Positions 34,703-45,670 of a stretch of DNA of 64,000 bases are shown in pieces. Where the stretch lies: the NCBI GenBank assembly GCA_009741485.1, contig CM019228.1, positions 12,373,543 through 12,437,542 of the forward strand. The letters are read 5' to 3'. The stretch's first letter is position 1, and the number at the start of each line of letters is the position of its first letter. The position numbers and the translations under genes were made by a program. The notes below the pieces were generated by a model. The model did no database searches, was not told the origin of the DNA, and saw nothing but the letters and a program-made list of their open reading frames with translations. The DNA comes from Malurus cyaneus samueli (taxonomy: Eukaryota > Chordata > Aves > Passeriformes > Maluridae).

Positions 34703-37077
34703 TTCCCTTAGGTTTTATAATTTTTTTTTTTTTTATTATTATTTTTTATTCTATCTAGGTTCAAAACTTCCATAATTAATTTTTTTCCTCAGTGGTAGCG
34801 TCAGTGCAATGCTTAGAAGGAGACTGCAGGTTTTTATTTTTCCCTCCCTTGACTTACAAAAAGCTGAATTCCCTCTCTAAAATCAGTTTTGTTTGCTAGG
34901 ATTAGTTTCCTCTTAGGGCTTTACTCTGTTGGGAAAAGCCAAGAGGAGTTTCTCCTGTAAATGTGATGGAAATCAATATTCTGTTCCATGTTTGTGGGCA
35001 TCACTGGTGTGAGACTCCTGAAATTCTGCCTGCTTGTTGTACAGATGTTCTGGATCCATTTCTGTCTCACACTGCCAAGGGATCTGGAGGGATTTTGGGG
35101 ATGTTATGAGGTGTTCACATTTTCCTCTGCTCCAGGAAATCCCTGCTGTAAACACACCCTCCTTATCTCAGGTTGTTGTTCCATCCTCAGCTAAAGCCAG
35201 GCTCGAGGTGAACACGATCTAGAAAGCTGCAGCTGAGGAAAGACTGAGCCCACTTTACAAAATAAGCAGTTTTCCTGCTCGGTATTTCTGTAGGAGATTA
35301 TTTTTTCTTTCCCCAATGAGCTTGTATTTAAAATGCACATCTGGCCCGTGCCTTTGAGCCGTCTTGTAAAGGGAACTTGATCATGAGATAAAGAGAGGAA
35401 AGGAACTTCTGGCTCATGGGCAGCCCTTTCCTGAGGAAAAAAAATAAAAGAAACTTGTAAGGAAGAACTTGGCATAAAAGCCCCCAAATTGGGGTTTCTT
35501 TTGACTCCCGTGGGCTTGGGGATGTCTGGTTATCCAACCTTTCTCCAGCTGGTTCTTGTAAAACCACAGCAAAGTGGTTCTGACTTCTGTTGGGGGGGGT
35601 GGAAAAAACAAGAAAACATCTTTAAACCCTTATCCAGAACTCGGTAAAATCAATGGAAAACTTTTTGAGTCTGGGAGATGCTGGATCAATTCCAAAGGGT
35701 GGGAAACAGTGGAGAAAGGTTGAGCCCAGCTTGTGTTAGATCTGGAAGCCAAGGAAAATTCTCTGCTCCTAGGAATGGAAAAAAAAAAAAATCTCGGCAA
35801 AACCTGGGGTTTTAGTGCTGGAGAAGATGATTGACCCAAAATGATAAGGGTTTGGATTTATGGGATAAAGGGGGATAAAGCCTCGTTTACTGGGGCACTT
35901 GAGCAGCTGAAGTGGGAATTTCCTCTCGGTGTCTTTATTGGAATAAAGCAGAGGGACAGGGTTCTGCTATGACACATCTATTTCCTCTCTCTGAAACCAG
36001 AGTTTGCACCCAAAATTCCCTCCTTCCTCCAGCCAGGACAGCAATCCTACAACAAATCTCAATCCCGGTGTCTCTGCAGCCCCAAACGGTGTCGAGTCTC
36101 ACTTCTGTGGGGTTGAGGGTCTTGTACCTGAGCTGGAACCAACAGCAAAAAAACCCAAATTTACCCAGCTGAATGTAAATGTAAAGCCTTTTTTAGATAA
36201 AACCAAGTGTTTGCTTTGGCTTTCAGAGCTTGGAGATACCTTGGGTGGAGAGCTGCCAGCTGGCTGCTCACCAGCCACTGACTCAGAATGTAAAACTGGA
36301 GTGTGAGTCCCTGCATTTTTTTCTCCCCAATTCTTGAAAACTTATAACTGCCTTTTTTTTTTTTTTTTTTTTTTTTTGGAGGAGGAGGGAGGGGAATTCT
36401 CATGGTTAAACAAATCACAACTGACTCAGCCTAAGCCCAAGGGTAGAATGGCGAAGGCTTGATGGATTAAGTGTCTGGAACAAATGGCTACGCAGCTCTT
36501 CTTGTTTCTGGCTGTGAGGATCGTCCTTTTATCATTTTCTCTCCCGCGCCGTTCCGGGTTGTAAATCCAGATTAGTCACGGCGGGGTGGCGAGCAGTGAA
36601 TACGGAGCGGGAGGTGAAGGCTCCGGGCGCTGGTCACACCCTGGTGGCCAGGCAGGGACACCTTGAAGCCATCTGCCCGCGGGTTTGGAAAGGTTGGGAG
36701 GCTGAGATTGCTGCAGATTTCTGTGATCTGTTCAGAGATGTCTCTAACTCACCTGCTGGAGTGGCTGAGTTCTAAACCTTGATTAGAATTTGTATCCTAA
36801 ATTCAGGGGGAGAAGCGGCATTTTGGACATTTATCATCTCTGCTGTCCATCTGACCTTCACAGCTCCTTGTCTGTGCTGCTCAGACCATCCTTATTATTA
36901 TCCTGGAATCTCTTCAGGATTCCCTGGATAACTGGGCTCTGGGAGCACCCATCAGCTCCTGCTCATCCCTTGGGTGCTGCTGATCCCTGCTGGAAGCAAA
37001 CCTCACTGCTTCTCCGGCCCTACAGGAAATGGGTGATTTCAGAGCTCCAAAACAGGGAGAGAACACTGAGGGATTGA
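34703..37077 (+). other. Intergenic DNA with poly(T) tracts
   Basis: An AT-rich run occurs at ~34,710-34,770 and a T run at 36,353-36,377. A small CpG-containing block at ~36,500-36,640 (ttgtaaatccagattagtca) may be regulatory. No gene was recognised. Confidence 0.4.
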
Positions 37078-37180
37078 AAAATCACAGAATCATCAAAGGG
37101 CAAGACAGTTTTAAAGTCATCAAGTGCACTTGGCAGGTCAGAACTGCCACTGACATCCCTTTTAAAGGATTTGGGGACCG
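37078..37180 (-). mobile_element. Possible diverged CR1 3' end
   Basis: The phrase aaatcacagaatcatcaaag followed by ttttaaagtcatcaagtgca recalls the reverse complement of the CR1 3' end. The match is weak and ends quickly, so another old repeat is possible. Confidence 0.35.
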
Positions 37181-37439
37181 TGGGGAAGGGGGCTGGAGGG
37201 CAGAGAGTCCTGATTGCCAGTCCCAGGATCACCACAACCTCTGCTCAGCTCTGAAGCCCCTCCAGCTGCCCCAGTCACACCAGCAGCCTTCCTTGGAAGG
37301 CCAGGTTGGGTTTTTCTCCCCCAAACCGCTCCTGCTGCAGTTTCGGATGCAAAAGCCACCCCAGAACGACCCCTGTCCCAAGGTGAAGGCTTTGTCAGAG
37401 ATGAGCTGACCGTGCTCAGAGAACTGCCACATCTGAGCC

Positions 37440-37911
37440 TGAAAATGTTATTTTAAAATTTTTAAATGTTATTTTAAATTTTTTTTAAATGTTATTAAAA
37501 GTATAAAAATTTTAGGTATTTATTTTCTTATATTTTGTTGTTTTTATTATAATGATAATAATTGTTTTTAAATTTTTTTATGTATTTTTTATTTTATTTT
37601 TAAAAATAATTTTAAATTTATTTTAATTTTTTTTAATGTTATTTAAAATTTTTTAAATGTCATTTTAAATTTTTTTACTGTTGTTTTAAATTTTTAACTT
37701 AATTTTTAAAAATTTTAAATTTATTTAATTGTTTACGTTATTTTAAATTTTTAATGTATTTTAATTTTTTAAATTATATTTTTTTTTTTTAAATGTTCTT
37801 ATAATTTTTAATGTATTTATAATTTTAAATTTTTTTTTTTTTAATTTTTTTAAAATTTATTTTTATTTTAAAATATTATTTAAAATTTTTAATGTATTTT
37901 AAATTTCAAGC
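37440..37911. repeat. AT-only low-complexity tract
   Basis: About 470 bases are almost only A and T, built from variations on ttttaaattttt with islands of aatgttattttaa and aatgtatttta. A loose period of 15-20 bases can be seen. It has no coding content and may act as a matrix-attachment or unwinding element, which is speculation. Confidence 0.85.
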
Positions 37912-38549
37912 AGCAATGCCCCAGTTAGCAGGGTCCCAAGGGTGGAGCAGGGCGAATTTGCAGATTTATTTGCAATAAACTGCTTTGCCTGATCGAGGCA
38001 GCTCCTGCCAGCAGCGCGCAAGCGGCCATGGCTGAATTCCTGAATTCCTGAATTCCTCATCCACCTGTGCCCTGATTTCCCTGTGCAAATGCCGATAACT
38101 GCACCGACATCAAGAAAGCTCGTGGGTAGATCTGTATCTGCGCTGCCCGCGGCTCCCCGGTGGCGATGCAGGTGCAGAGGATGCGCTTGGCTCCCGCTGG
38201 GAAATGCGATGCCATCAAATGTGGCTCGAGCATGCAAACACCAAAATGCTGAGTGCAAACCGCAAGGAGCGTTTGAAAGCTGGAGGGAAGATGCTGTCGT
38301 GTTCGAGAGAAAGTTTTTCTTTGTCGTCTTCAAATATTGGAGCAGGAGGAAATTTTCTGGGGAGTGTTTCCCTTGGAGGGGGAGAAAATGTTCTGCTCCC
38401 TGGTGGGGGCAGAGGAAGAGGGGCTGGTTCCAGGTTGGTTTTGGTGGCAAAGGTGAAAAGAAAAATGAGTGGTTTTAATTCCTCATTTACCTCCTCCTCC
38501 TGCACTGAACCTTCACCAACTCTAAGCAAGAACAGAGAACAGTAGCTTG
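37912..38549 (+). other. Intergenic DNA, no gene recognised
   Basis: Unique sequence. A small direct triplication of gaattcct occurs at ~38,033-38,058. No other feature was seen. Confidence 0.4.
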
Positions 38550-38556
38550 ATTTTTT

Positions 38557-38595
<39 letters not shown>

Positions 38596-38617
38596 TGTTT
38601 TTTTTTTTTTTTTTTTT
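38550..38617. repeat. Poly(T) tract
   Basis: A T run of 68 bases with few C and G interruptions. The lysine-rich minus-strand frames over it are not genes. Confidence 0.9.
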
Positions 38618-39187
38618 GGAAATGTCTATTTTGCGGGATTTTTTTACACAAATTGTGGAAAGTAGAAACGCAGGGAGCAACCCTTGGCACTGGGGTGAAG
38701 CAGTGCCCACCTTGCACTGGTGTGTGGATTTTGGGGCTGTTGTCTTCTTGTGGCAGCAGCAGAAATGAAAATAAATTGTCCCAAGGAGATGAGAGAGAGC
38801 CCTTAAAAAATTTCTCCTTTAAACTGGTCACTGCAAACCCAAAACATCTGGGGCTGGCAGCTCTTCTGAATTACTAATGGTGTTCCTAAAGATCCTCATA
38901 GATTAAATATCCGTACAATTTCTGAATCCCACTGACCTCTTTGTGATAGAAAGCTTCTCTTCTGTTAAGGAGATTCCAGGATTTTTTGCAGGGGGTCATT
39001 TGGAAACCTTATGGATTAAGGTGCAAACCAGTATCAGTTTGGTTTTGAAGTGCAAAATGCAGCTTTTTTTTGACTGAAATTTGTCCTAATCAGCTGAAAC
39101 AGCATTGGAATTATTATTCAAGACAGTTCATTTTTGGGAAAACGTGCTCATATTCTGGGAACAGCAGCAGTGAGCTCAAATGGATGG

Positions 39188-39405
39188 GTGCAGGATTAAT
39201 GGCAGGTTCATTATGACTTTTTTAAAAATTAAAACATCAGGAATGAGGGGAAAAATCTCATTCAAGGAAAAGTCTCGTGACATCCTGCAGTTTTCTGGTG
39301 CAGGATTATTGGCAGTTTCACTATGATTTTTTTTAAAATTAAAATATCGGGAGTGAGGGGGGAAATCTCATTCAAGGAAAAGTCTCATGACATCCTGCAG
39401 TTTTC
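39188..39405 (+). repeat. 110-bp tandem duplication
   Basis: Copies at 39,188-39,296 and 39,298-39,405 both read gtgcaggatta...ggcag-tttca and end in gacatcctgcagttttc, with about 90% identity by eye. There is no known element in the unit. Confidence 0.9.
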
Positions 39406-42400
39406 CATTGCTGGGTGAGTGTGGGGACGTTGGTTCCGTGCTCTCAGCTGGGGACAGGCTGGGCAGGAGGAAGGGGATGCCAGGCTCGGGCTCTGGGGAC
39501 ACTGGGCACCATCTCTGCGGTGTCTGGGTCCTACAGATCTCCCTTTGGCCAAATTCTCATTGCATTCAGCTGAAAATGGTCAATATTGGGGTGGGTAAAT
39601 GGGCTTTGGTTTTGGTGGTTTTATATTTTTTCTTTTTTTTTTTCTTTTACCCCTGCTTTGTCTGTGCCTCCGAGCTGGAAGAAAAACAAGACCAAACCAA
39701 GCACTTTAACTCCCAAACTAAACCACAGCCCTCCCCATAGCCTTAATCCCACAGAAAGCTGGGATACTGCATGGAATGAGCAGAGATTGTGCTTTTGGGG
39801 TGTAACCTCCGCAGTTGGTGGGTCTTTAACAGGAAGAAGGGTCAGAAAATGCCAGTTTGGATGTGATCCTCCTTCCCCTCGCAGGCCCCTGGAGCAGCTG
39901 CTGCAAGGAGCTGCAGTTCAGGTGTCTCACTGCCTGTTTTCCATGGCAGGTTTCCCACCTGGGCTGCATCTCCCATGGCAGAGCTGGAGGTTCCCATTGG
40001 GAATTCCGGCTGTTTTTCCCACAGGCTGATGCAAAGCACCCCTGGGGATGGGAAGTGGGCAGAAATCCGTCATGCAGAGGGAAGCAGAGGCCTGGGCTCC
40101 ATCTACATTTGGAATGGCTTTTTGCCATTGATGCCTTTTGTGAATAACTCAGATTTTTTGGGGTGTTTTTCCTTTGGGGGGGATGCTTCGCAAACAGCTT
40201 TCCTTGGGGGACAGAGGGCGGAGTGGCTCTTCACAAACGTGACCAAGGGGGCTGTAAAAACGCAGAATTCCTCTCCAGCGCTCCCGTAGGTGTACCCAGC
40301 TTTTCTAAAAATAGGCTCCTGCCTGGAAATGGGCCGCCGCGGGCGCTGGCTCGGCGCAGCTCCCTCCTCCTTTCCCTGCCTTTGAAGCTGAGCGCCCGTG
40401 GATGTTTCTGAGCTTATCGCAGCCCCATCGCAGCTGGCACAGCTCCCCTGTTCCAGGGCTGAGGGTTTTCTTTCTCAGCCTCCGCCCATGGGGAAGGGAA
40501 CGCGTGGAGCGCTCTGCTCGTCCCCGCTCCGCGCCCCCGGGATCGCGCTCAGCATTTCTCCCAGCGAGGCTTTCCCACCGGCTGAAGGAGCTCAGACACC
40601 GGCACTGCCCTTGATCTCGGCAGTTCCTGTGATAGACTCGTCCTGGTGGCTTTTAGGGTCTGCTTTGAACCCGTGGGCTCATCCCGAGGGGCTGGCTGAG
40701 CTCGGGAACGGGGTGGGATTTCCAGGAGCGCTCCTGTTCTGAGTGTTTCCCTCCCAGAGAGCGCAGGGAGAAGAAAACTCGCTCGTTTGGGTTGGGAAAG
40801 CACCTTAAGGATAATTAATTTCCCCTGCTCACCTTCTAAACTTCCACGATGTTTAAGGGTCACCTTCCATTGATTTAAGGAATTTCTGCACCAGCAGCAG
40901 CAGCTGGAGCTGCCTCGTGCCCCATAAAAACCCCGATGAGTACATTACGGATGAGTTTGGCTGGGGGAAAACCCCAGAACGGAAAAGGAAAGGACATTTA
41001 GGAAATGTGGTCGTGCCGTCAGCAGGGCCCTGTGGGTGCGGGTGGCATCAGGAAAAGAGGGACAGAACATCCCGGGGATGCGAGAGATCCGTGCTGGGAC
41101 CCGCGGGTGGGGTGGGAGCGCTGCAGTCACACAGCCCGCTGGAGGCTCGGGAAAGCGGGTGGGAAAGCTGGGAGAGCCCTGCCGAGCCCAAATCGGGCTG
41201 CTGCTCCCACCTCAGGGCTGCCTGCGAGCCGGGCTGGGGCATAAACGGGATTTTAGGGGGTTGAGGGGCTGATTTGGGCACTCCAGCTGTGAGCGGCTCC
41301 ATGGGGAGAAGGGGCGGGCAGGGCTGAATGTGGGGCTGAGCACGGCTGGAAGGAGCTCTGGGAATGGCTGTGCTCTCCCCACTGGGCAGATTGGGGTCAG
41401 GAGGGCACCCCAGGGAGGCAGCGGGGTGCTGGTGCTGCCTTTGGGAGGGATTCCAGCTGAAAAACTCTCTGAAAAGCAGGTGAGGAGCTGCTCTTCCACC
41501 CCAGCACGGGTTAACCCCATCGCTGTGATAAAAGGTCCTTTCCCTGCAGAAAGAATTGGAATTTCCCCCTATCCCCCCGATCCAAGCGTGGCTGCCAGTC
41601 CCTGTAACAAAGGTGCTCAAAGGGATCCCCTATGAGGCCTTTCCAGAATGTTTTTAATGGAAAAATTATTCATTTTAGGAAAAATTCTGTCAGATTTCTT
41701 CAAGAATCGTTCCGAGGCAGTAATAAAGTAGAAGGCTTAGGGAAAGCACTAAAGGAGAGTTGATGTGCAGGACCTTTCCAGAGGGTTTAATTCCATGGGG
41801 AAAAGGAAAAAATCACAAAAAAAAAATCACAAAAAAAATCACAAAAAATCCTACAGAAACCCATCTGGAGGGTCTGGGCAGGTGGAGATGGACCCAAATC
41901 TCGCTGAATTTCAGAGTTTTGTGCCATCAGGTGCATGTCCATGGATTGCTGGAGAACCAGATCTCCCTGCTGGATCTGCCCTCGGTGGTTTTATGGACGT
42001 GGGGTTTAAATTCCTTCACTGCTCAGGGGGTGGTGCTCACTGCCTTTTCAGGAGTGTCAAAGGTTTTAATTCCTGAGGAGACAGCAAAATCCACAAAGAA
42101 ATTCCACAGAGTTTGTCTCCCTGCCAGCTTTGCTCCCTGGGTTTGGCTCAGCAGTACCATCGGGGAGGGATGAGTTTAGGGGGCTGCAAACATGACAGAT
42201 AAACACCAATAATCCACAGAGAGAGGTGATTGCAGTGACAGGGACCCCAAAAATGGCTGAGGGGATGGATGGGGCCATTTGATAATGAAATGAGGGTAAA
42301 GGGATGGGGAGAATGACAGAAATATGGATTTGGTGTGTTCCCTGCTGGGCAATGATGGAGTCAAACAAAGCTTTGTGTCCTAAACCATGGAGTTGCTGCT

Positions 42401-42627
42401 GATTCTGAAACCCTTTTTCTCTCCTGGTGAGGTGTGGGATTGATCCAGAACCGGGGGAAGAGCACAAATTCCTGCTTTCCAAGCAGAAAAGCAAATTTGG
42501 GCAACCAATCCCAGTACTGGGCCAGTGGTTGTGGGCTGGAGAGAAAAGTACCTTTGAGGCAAGGAGATGGGAAAGCAATCTGAGGAAAAGTCAGGGGGAT
42601 TTTCTGTTCTTTAATCCTCTGTTTAGT
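39406..42627 (+). other. Intergenic DNA, no gene recognised
   Basis: Mostly unique sequence with moderate GC. A small run of aatcacaaaaaa repeats lies at ~41,811-41,850. No exon or RNA gene was recognised. Confidence 0.45.
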
Positions 42628-42798
42628 GATGCAAGCTGTCTGTCCTGGATTCTTGCTCTTGTTAAATATCTTTCTCATGCTATTGAAGAGTGGAAGGGTT
42701 TTTGTTTGTTTTTGTTTGTGTTTCTTTGTTTTTTTGGTGTCAGATAGCATAAAAATATAACCTCTCCCCCAAATCCTGGTGCTCTCATGTCAGGAATG
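42628..42798 (+). repeat. Dispersed repeat R1, short form
   Basis: The sequence ctgtctgtcctggattcttg, then atctttctcatgctattgaa, a short T/G-rich piece, then taacctctcccccaaatcct and tcatgtcag recurs at 45,091-45,670. It does not match a family I know. Confidence 0.85.
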
Positions 42799-44808
42799 TT
42801 TGGAAGCATCAGAGTTGGGATGAAGTCAAGATGAGAGGAAGGAGGGCTGGGATGTTCTGATAGCCGAGTTATGGTCCCTGCAAGCCCCCAAATGACATTG
42901 AAGTGGACAAAAGTCCTAAAGGTGGTGTAGACACCTGTTTAAGGCTGAGGATCTGAGGTGCAGCAGCTTCTCTAGACCCTGATTTAAAGTACTTTAAACT
43001 GTTTTGAATCTGGGATCAGTGCAGGAATAGTTTAAGCTCACTTTTAGGCCACGAGGGGTTTCAGATTTTTGGTTATACACAGCCTGGTTGATAAACTGTC
43101 TTTTTTTCCCTCCCCTGCGCTATATGCTGGAAAATACATTTATCTTTTGGCAATATTTGGTCAACTTTGGAGCCGAATCTGAATGGCCAGTTTGTGATCC
43201 TATTGATCATCACCAGAACACTCAGGAAAGATAAATATCAATCTGTTAATTGCTGTATTTTTGTGTTATTTTGGCCATCTGATTTTCCATAAAGTGTGAT
43301 CCTTCCCTCTGCAGCCTCTTGATGCCCCACGAAGGTCCTACAGCTGTTTCTGGGGAAAAACCATGGAAAAAAATCAGAGTTGTTCCACTTTTTGAGTGGA
43401 GCTCATAGTGATTGCCTCAATGGAGCAGGCACCCAGCACCAAGCAGATTTCATCTTCATGTGCTCAGGGAGGGAAAAAACCCACTCCTTTAATATGAAAA
43501 TGACGCCATGCTTCTTTTTCAGTGTTGCTCGGAGGGTACCCATTAATCTTCATTAAATTAGTGCCCTGGAAATTGGGGTGAGTAGAGGGGGTGGCAGGGG
43601 AGGAGATGGGGCAGCTCAGGGTCACTCCGCTGCCCAGAACATCGAGAGCGCTGCTCGTCGGGGCTGGAAGCTGAATTTCGGGGAGGGATGAGATGGAGGA
43701 GGCAGCAGAGCTTCCCTGGGGGCAGAATTTCTGCCTGGAGCCTGCTCTGCCTCCTCACCCGTCCTTCCTCGGGAGGGGTTTGTTTGCCGTGCAGGGGAAG
43801 CTTTCTGAAGGCTGCGACACCACGAGCCACACGTCCCTTTGTGCCCCGCGGGAGAGGAAACAAAATTCGCCCGATTTCTCTGAGGATGGAGCCCTTCCTC
43901 CCAGCGTGGGTGGGCGTTTTGCCCCCAGAGAGGCACAGAGCAGGTGGAAAAAGCCAATTTTTGATACAGAACTTTCAAAGGGTTGCTCCTGTGTGGAGCT
44001 GGGCTGGGTTTGGTGCCAGTTCTGGGTCCACAGCGCCAAAATTCCCTTCCCAGTTGTTCTTGAGCTAAGCTTGGGTAAATATTAAATATTGCCATTTGCA
44101 AAGAGTGAGGAAAATTAAATCGAATGTCTTGCATCTTCCTCTGAGGTATTTGTTTTGTCTGAGCAGGAATGATTTCCCAGGCCAGGAGCATCTCTGCTCC
44201 CACCCAACCCCTGCAGGATCTCGTTTTTGGGTGATGCCATCTCAGAGCCACCCCCCTGAGACTTTGTGTTCATCGGCAAAATCTTAGAAACTCTTTTGTC
44301 ACCAACTGAAACTTTCCTCCATCAGTTTGGACCAAACATTCCAGACAGAGAGGATCCAAGGGACAAAGCAAGGTCATGGCTCATGATTTTTTAAGGATTT
44401 CCCAACGTGTCTTTCAGGAAAAAAAAAGCGTTGACAAAACCTCAAAAATATTTGTGCGCCTCAAAAATATTCCTCCCACGCCCTCTTTTTATTGTGATTT
44501 TGTTCTCAGGGTGCTTTAAAGCTTCTCTGCTCCGTGATTCAAACAGAAACAAGTGGATGTTATTTCTTGTCCATCCCAACACGTGTTATTATTTGTCTTG
44601 AAGGGGCAGGTAGAAACCAAAGCAGAATTGGGATTTTTCAGCCCACAGCTCGTATTGCTGACACTGAAAAATTGGAAGAGTCTCAAACTCGCTTTTCCCA
44701 CAGTGGCTGGGCCTCCTCAGCTTTGGTTTCTTCTTTTTGAAAATTTTCAAATTCCTCTGGGTGCTGAGGGAAGGATTGGAGGGAGATGTTGCCACAAGCA
44801 GGGCAAGT
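42799..44808 (+). other. Intergenic DNA with candidate conserved block
   Basis: The block ~43,110-43,310, containing gataaatatcaatctgttaa, and the block ~43,490-43,560, with cattaatcttcattaaatta, read as AT-rich unique DNA with homeodomain-type TAAT cores. They are possible enhancers. No gene is seen. Confidence 0.35.
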
Positions 44809-44856
44809 CTCTGCTTAAACAAAGCTCTGCTTAAACAAAGCTCTGCTTAAACAAAG
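44809..44856 (+). repeat. Perfect 16-bp tandem triplication
   Basis: ctctgcttaaacaaag occurs three times in succession without mismatch. Confidence 0.95.
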
Positions 44857-45090
44857 GGTCTCTAATATCGTGTAAGGTGCAATGCCACAAAGAACCCCAA
44901 TTCCAGAGTGAACCAATGTGCACATGATTTATCCTGAACCCTGCTGAGCTGGCTCAGTTTTATCCCAGACCATTGGGGGTGGAAGCAGAAAATCTGTGGG
45001 TTTGGCTCATTTTGGTCATAAAGTGAATATTTCAGAAATCCAAGATGCAGAATTTTATTTTGGGGGGTTCAGAGCGCCCCTGACATGGAT

Positions 45091-45670
45091 TTGATGTGAG
45101 CAGTCTGTCCTGGCTTCTTGCTCTTGCTAAATATTTTTCTCATGCTATCAAAGAGTGGAGGGTTTTGGGGGTTTTTTTTTGTTTTTGTTTGTTTGTTTGT
45201 TTTTTGGTTTGGTTCTTTTTGTTGCTGTATACACTGTTTTTGTTTTAGAGAGGTTTTTTTTTTTTTTTTTTTTTTTTTTTGTTTTCTTTAATTTTTGTTT
45301 GGCTTTTTTGGGTTTTTTTGGGGTTTTTTGTTTTTTTGGGGGGGTTGTTTTTTTGGGGATTTTCTGGATTTTTTTTTTTGTGATTTGTTTTTTGGTTTTT
45401 GGTTTTGGGGGTTTTTGGGATTTTCTGTTCTTTTTTTTTTAGTTTGGCTATTTTTTTGGAGGTGGGTGGTTTTGTTGTTTTTTGTTTTTTGTTTATTTTT
45501 TGCGGGTTTTTTTTGTGGTTATTTTTTTGGGGGTTTGTTTGTTTGTTTGTTTGTTTTGGGGTTTGGTTTTTTTTTTTTTTTTTTTTTTTTGGTTCTTGGT
45601 GGATTTTTTGTTCCAGATAATATAAACACATAACCTCTTCCCCAAATCCCTGTGTTTTCATGTCAGAACT
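45091..45670 (+). repeat. Dispersed repeat R1, long form with T/G tract
   Basis: Both flanks match 42,628-42,798: agtctgtcctggcttcttgc with tttttctcatgctatcaaag on the left, and taacctcttccccaaatccc with tcatgtcag on the right. The inner T/G-rich piece is about 450 bases here against about 50 in the short form. Confidence 0.85.
45158..45612. repeat. T/G-only low-complexity tract
   Basis: About 450 bases of T runs, gggg blocks and gtttgtttg repeats, with very few A or C on this strand. The strand bias is extreme. Phe/Gly-rich plus-strand frames and Lys/Asn/Pro-rich minus-strand frames follow from the composition. Confidence 0.95.

Noticed and set aside
36634..36652. Possible minus-strand CTCF motif (cctggccaccagggtgtgac)
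   Set aside because: Only the first half of the core fits. Two key G positions in the GGGGGCGC half are lost.
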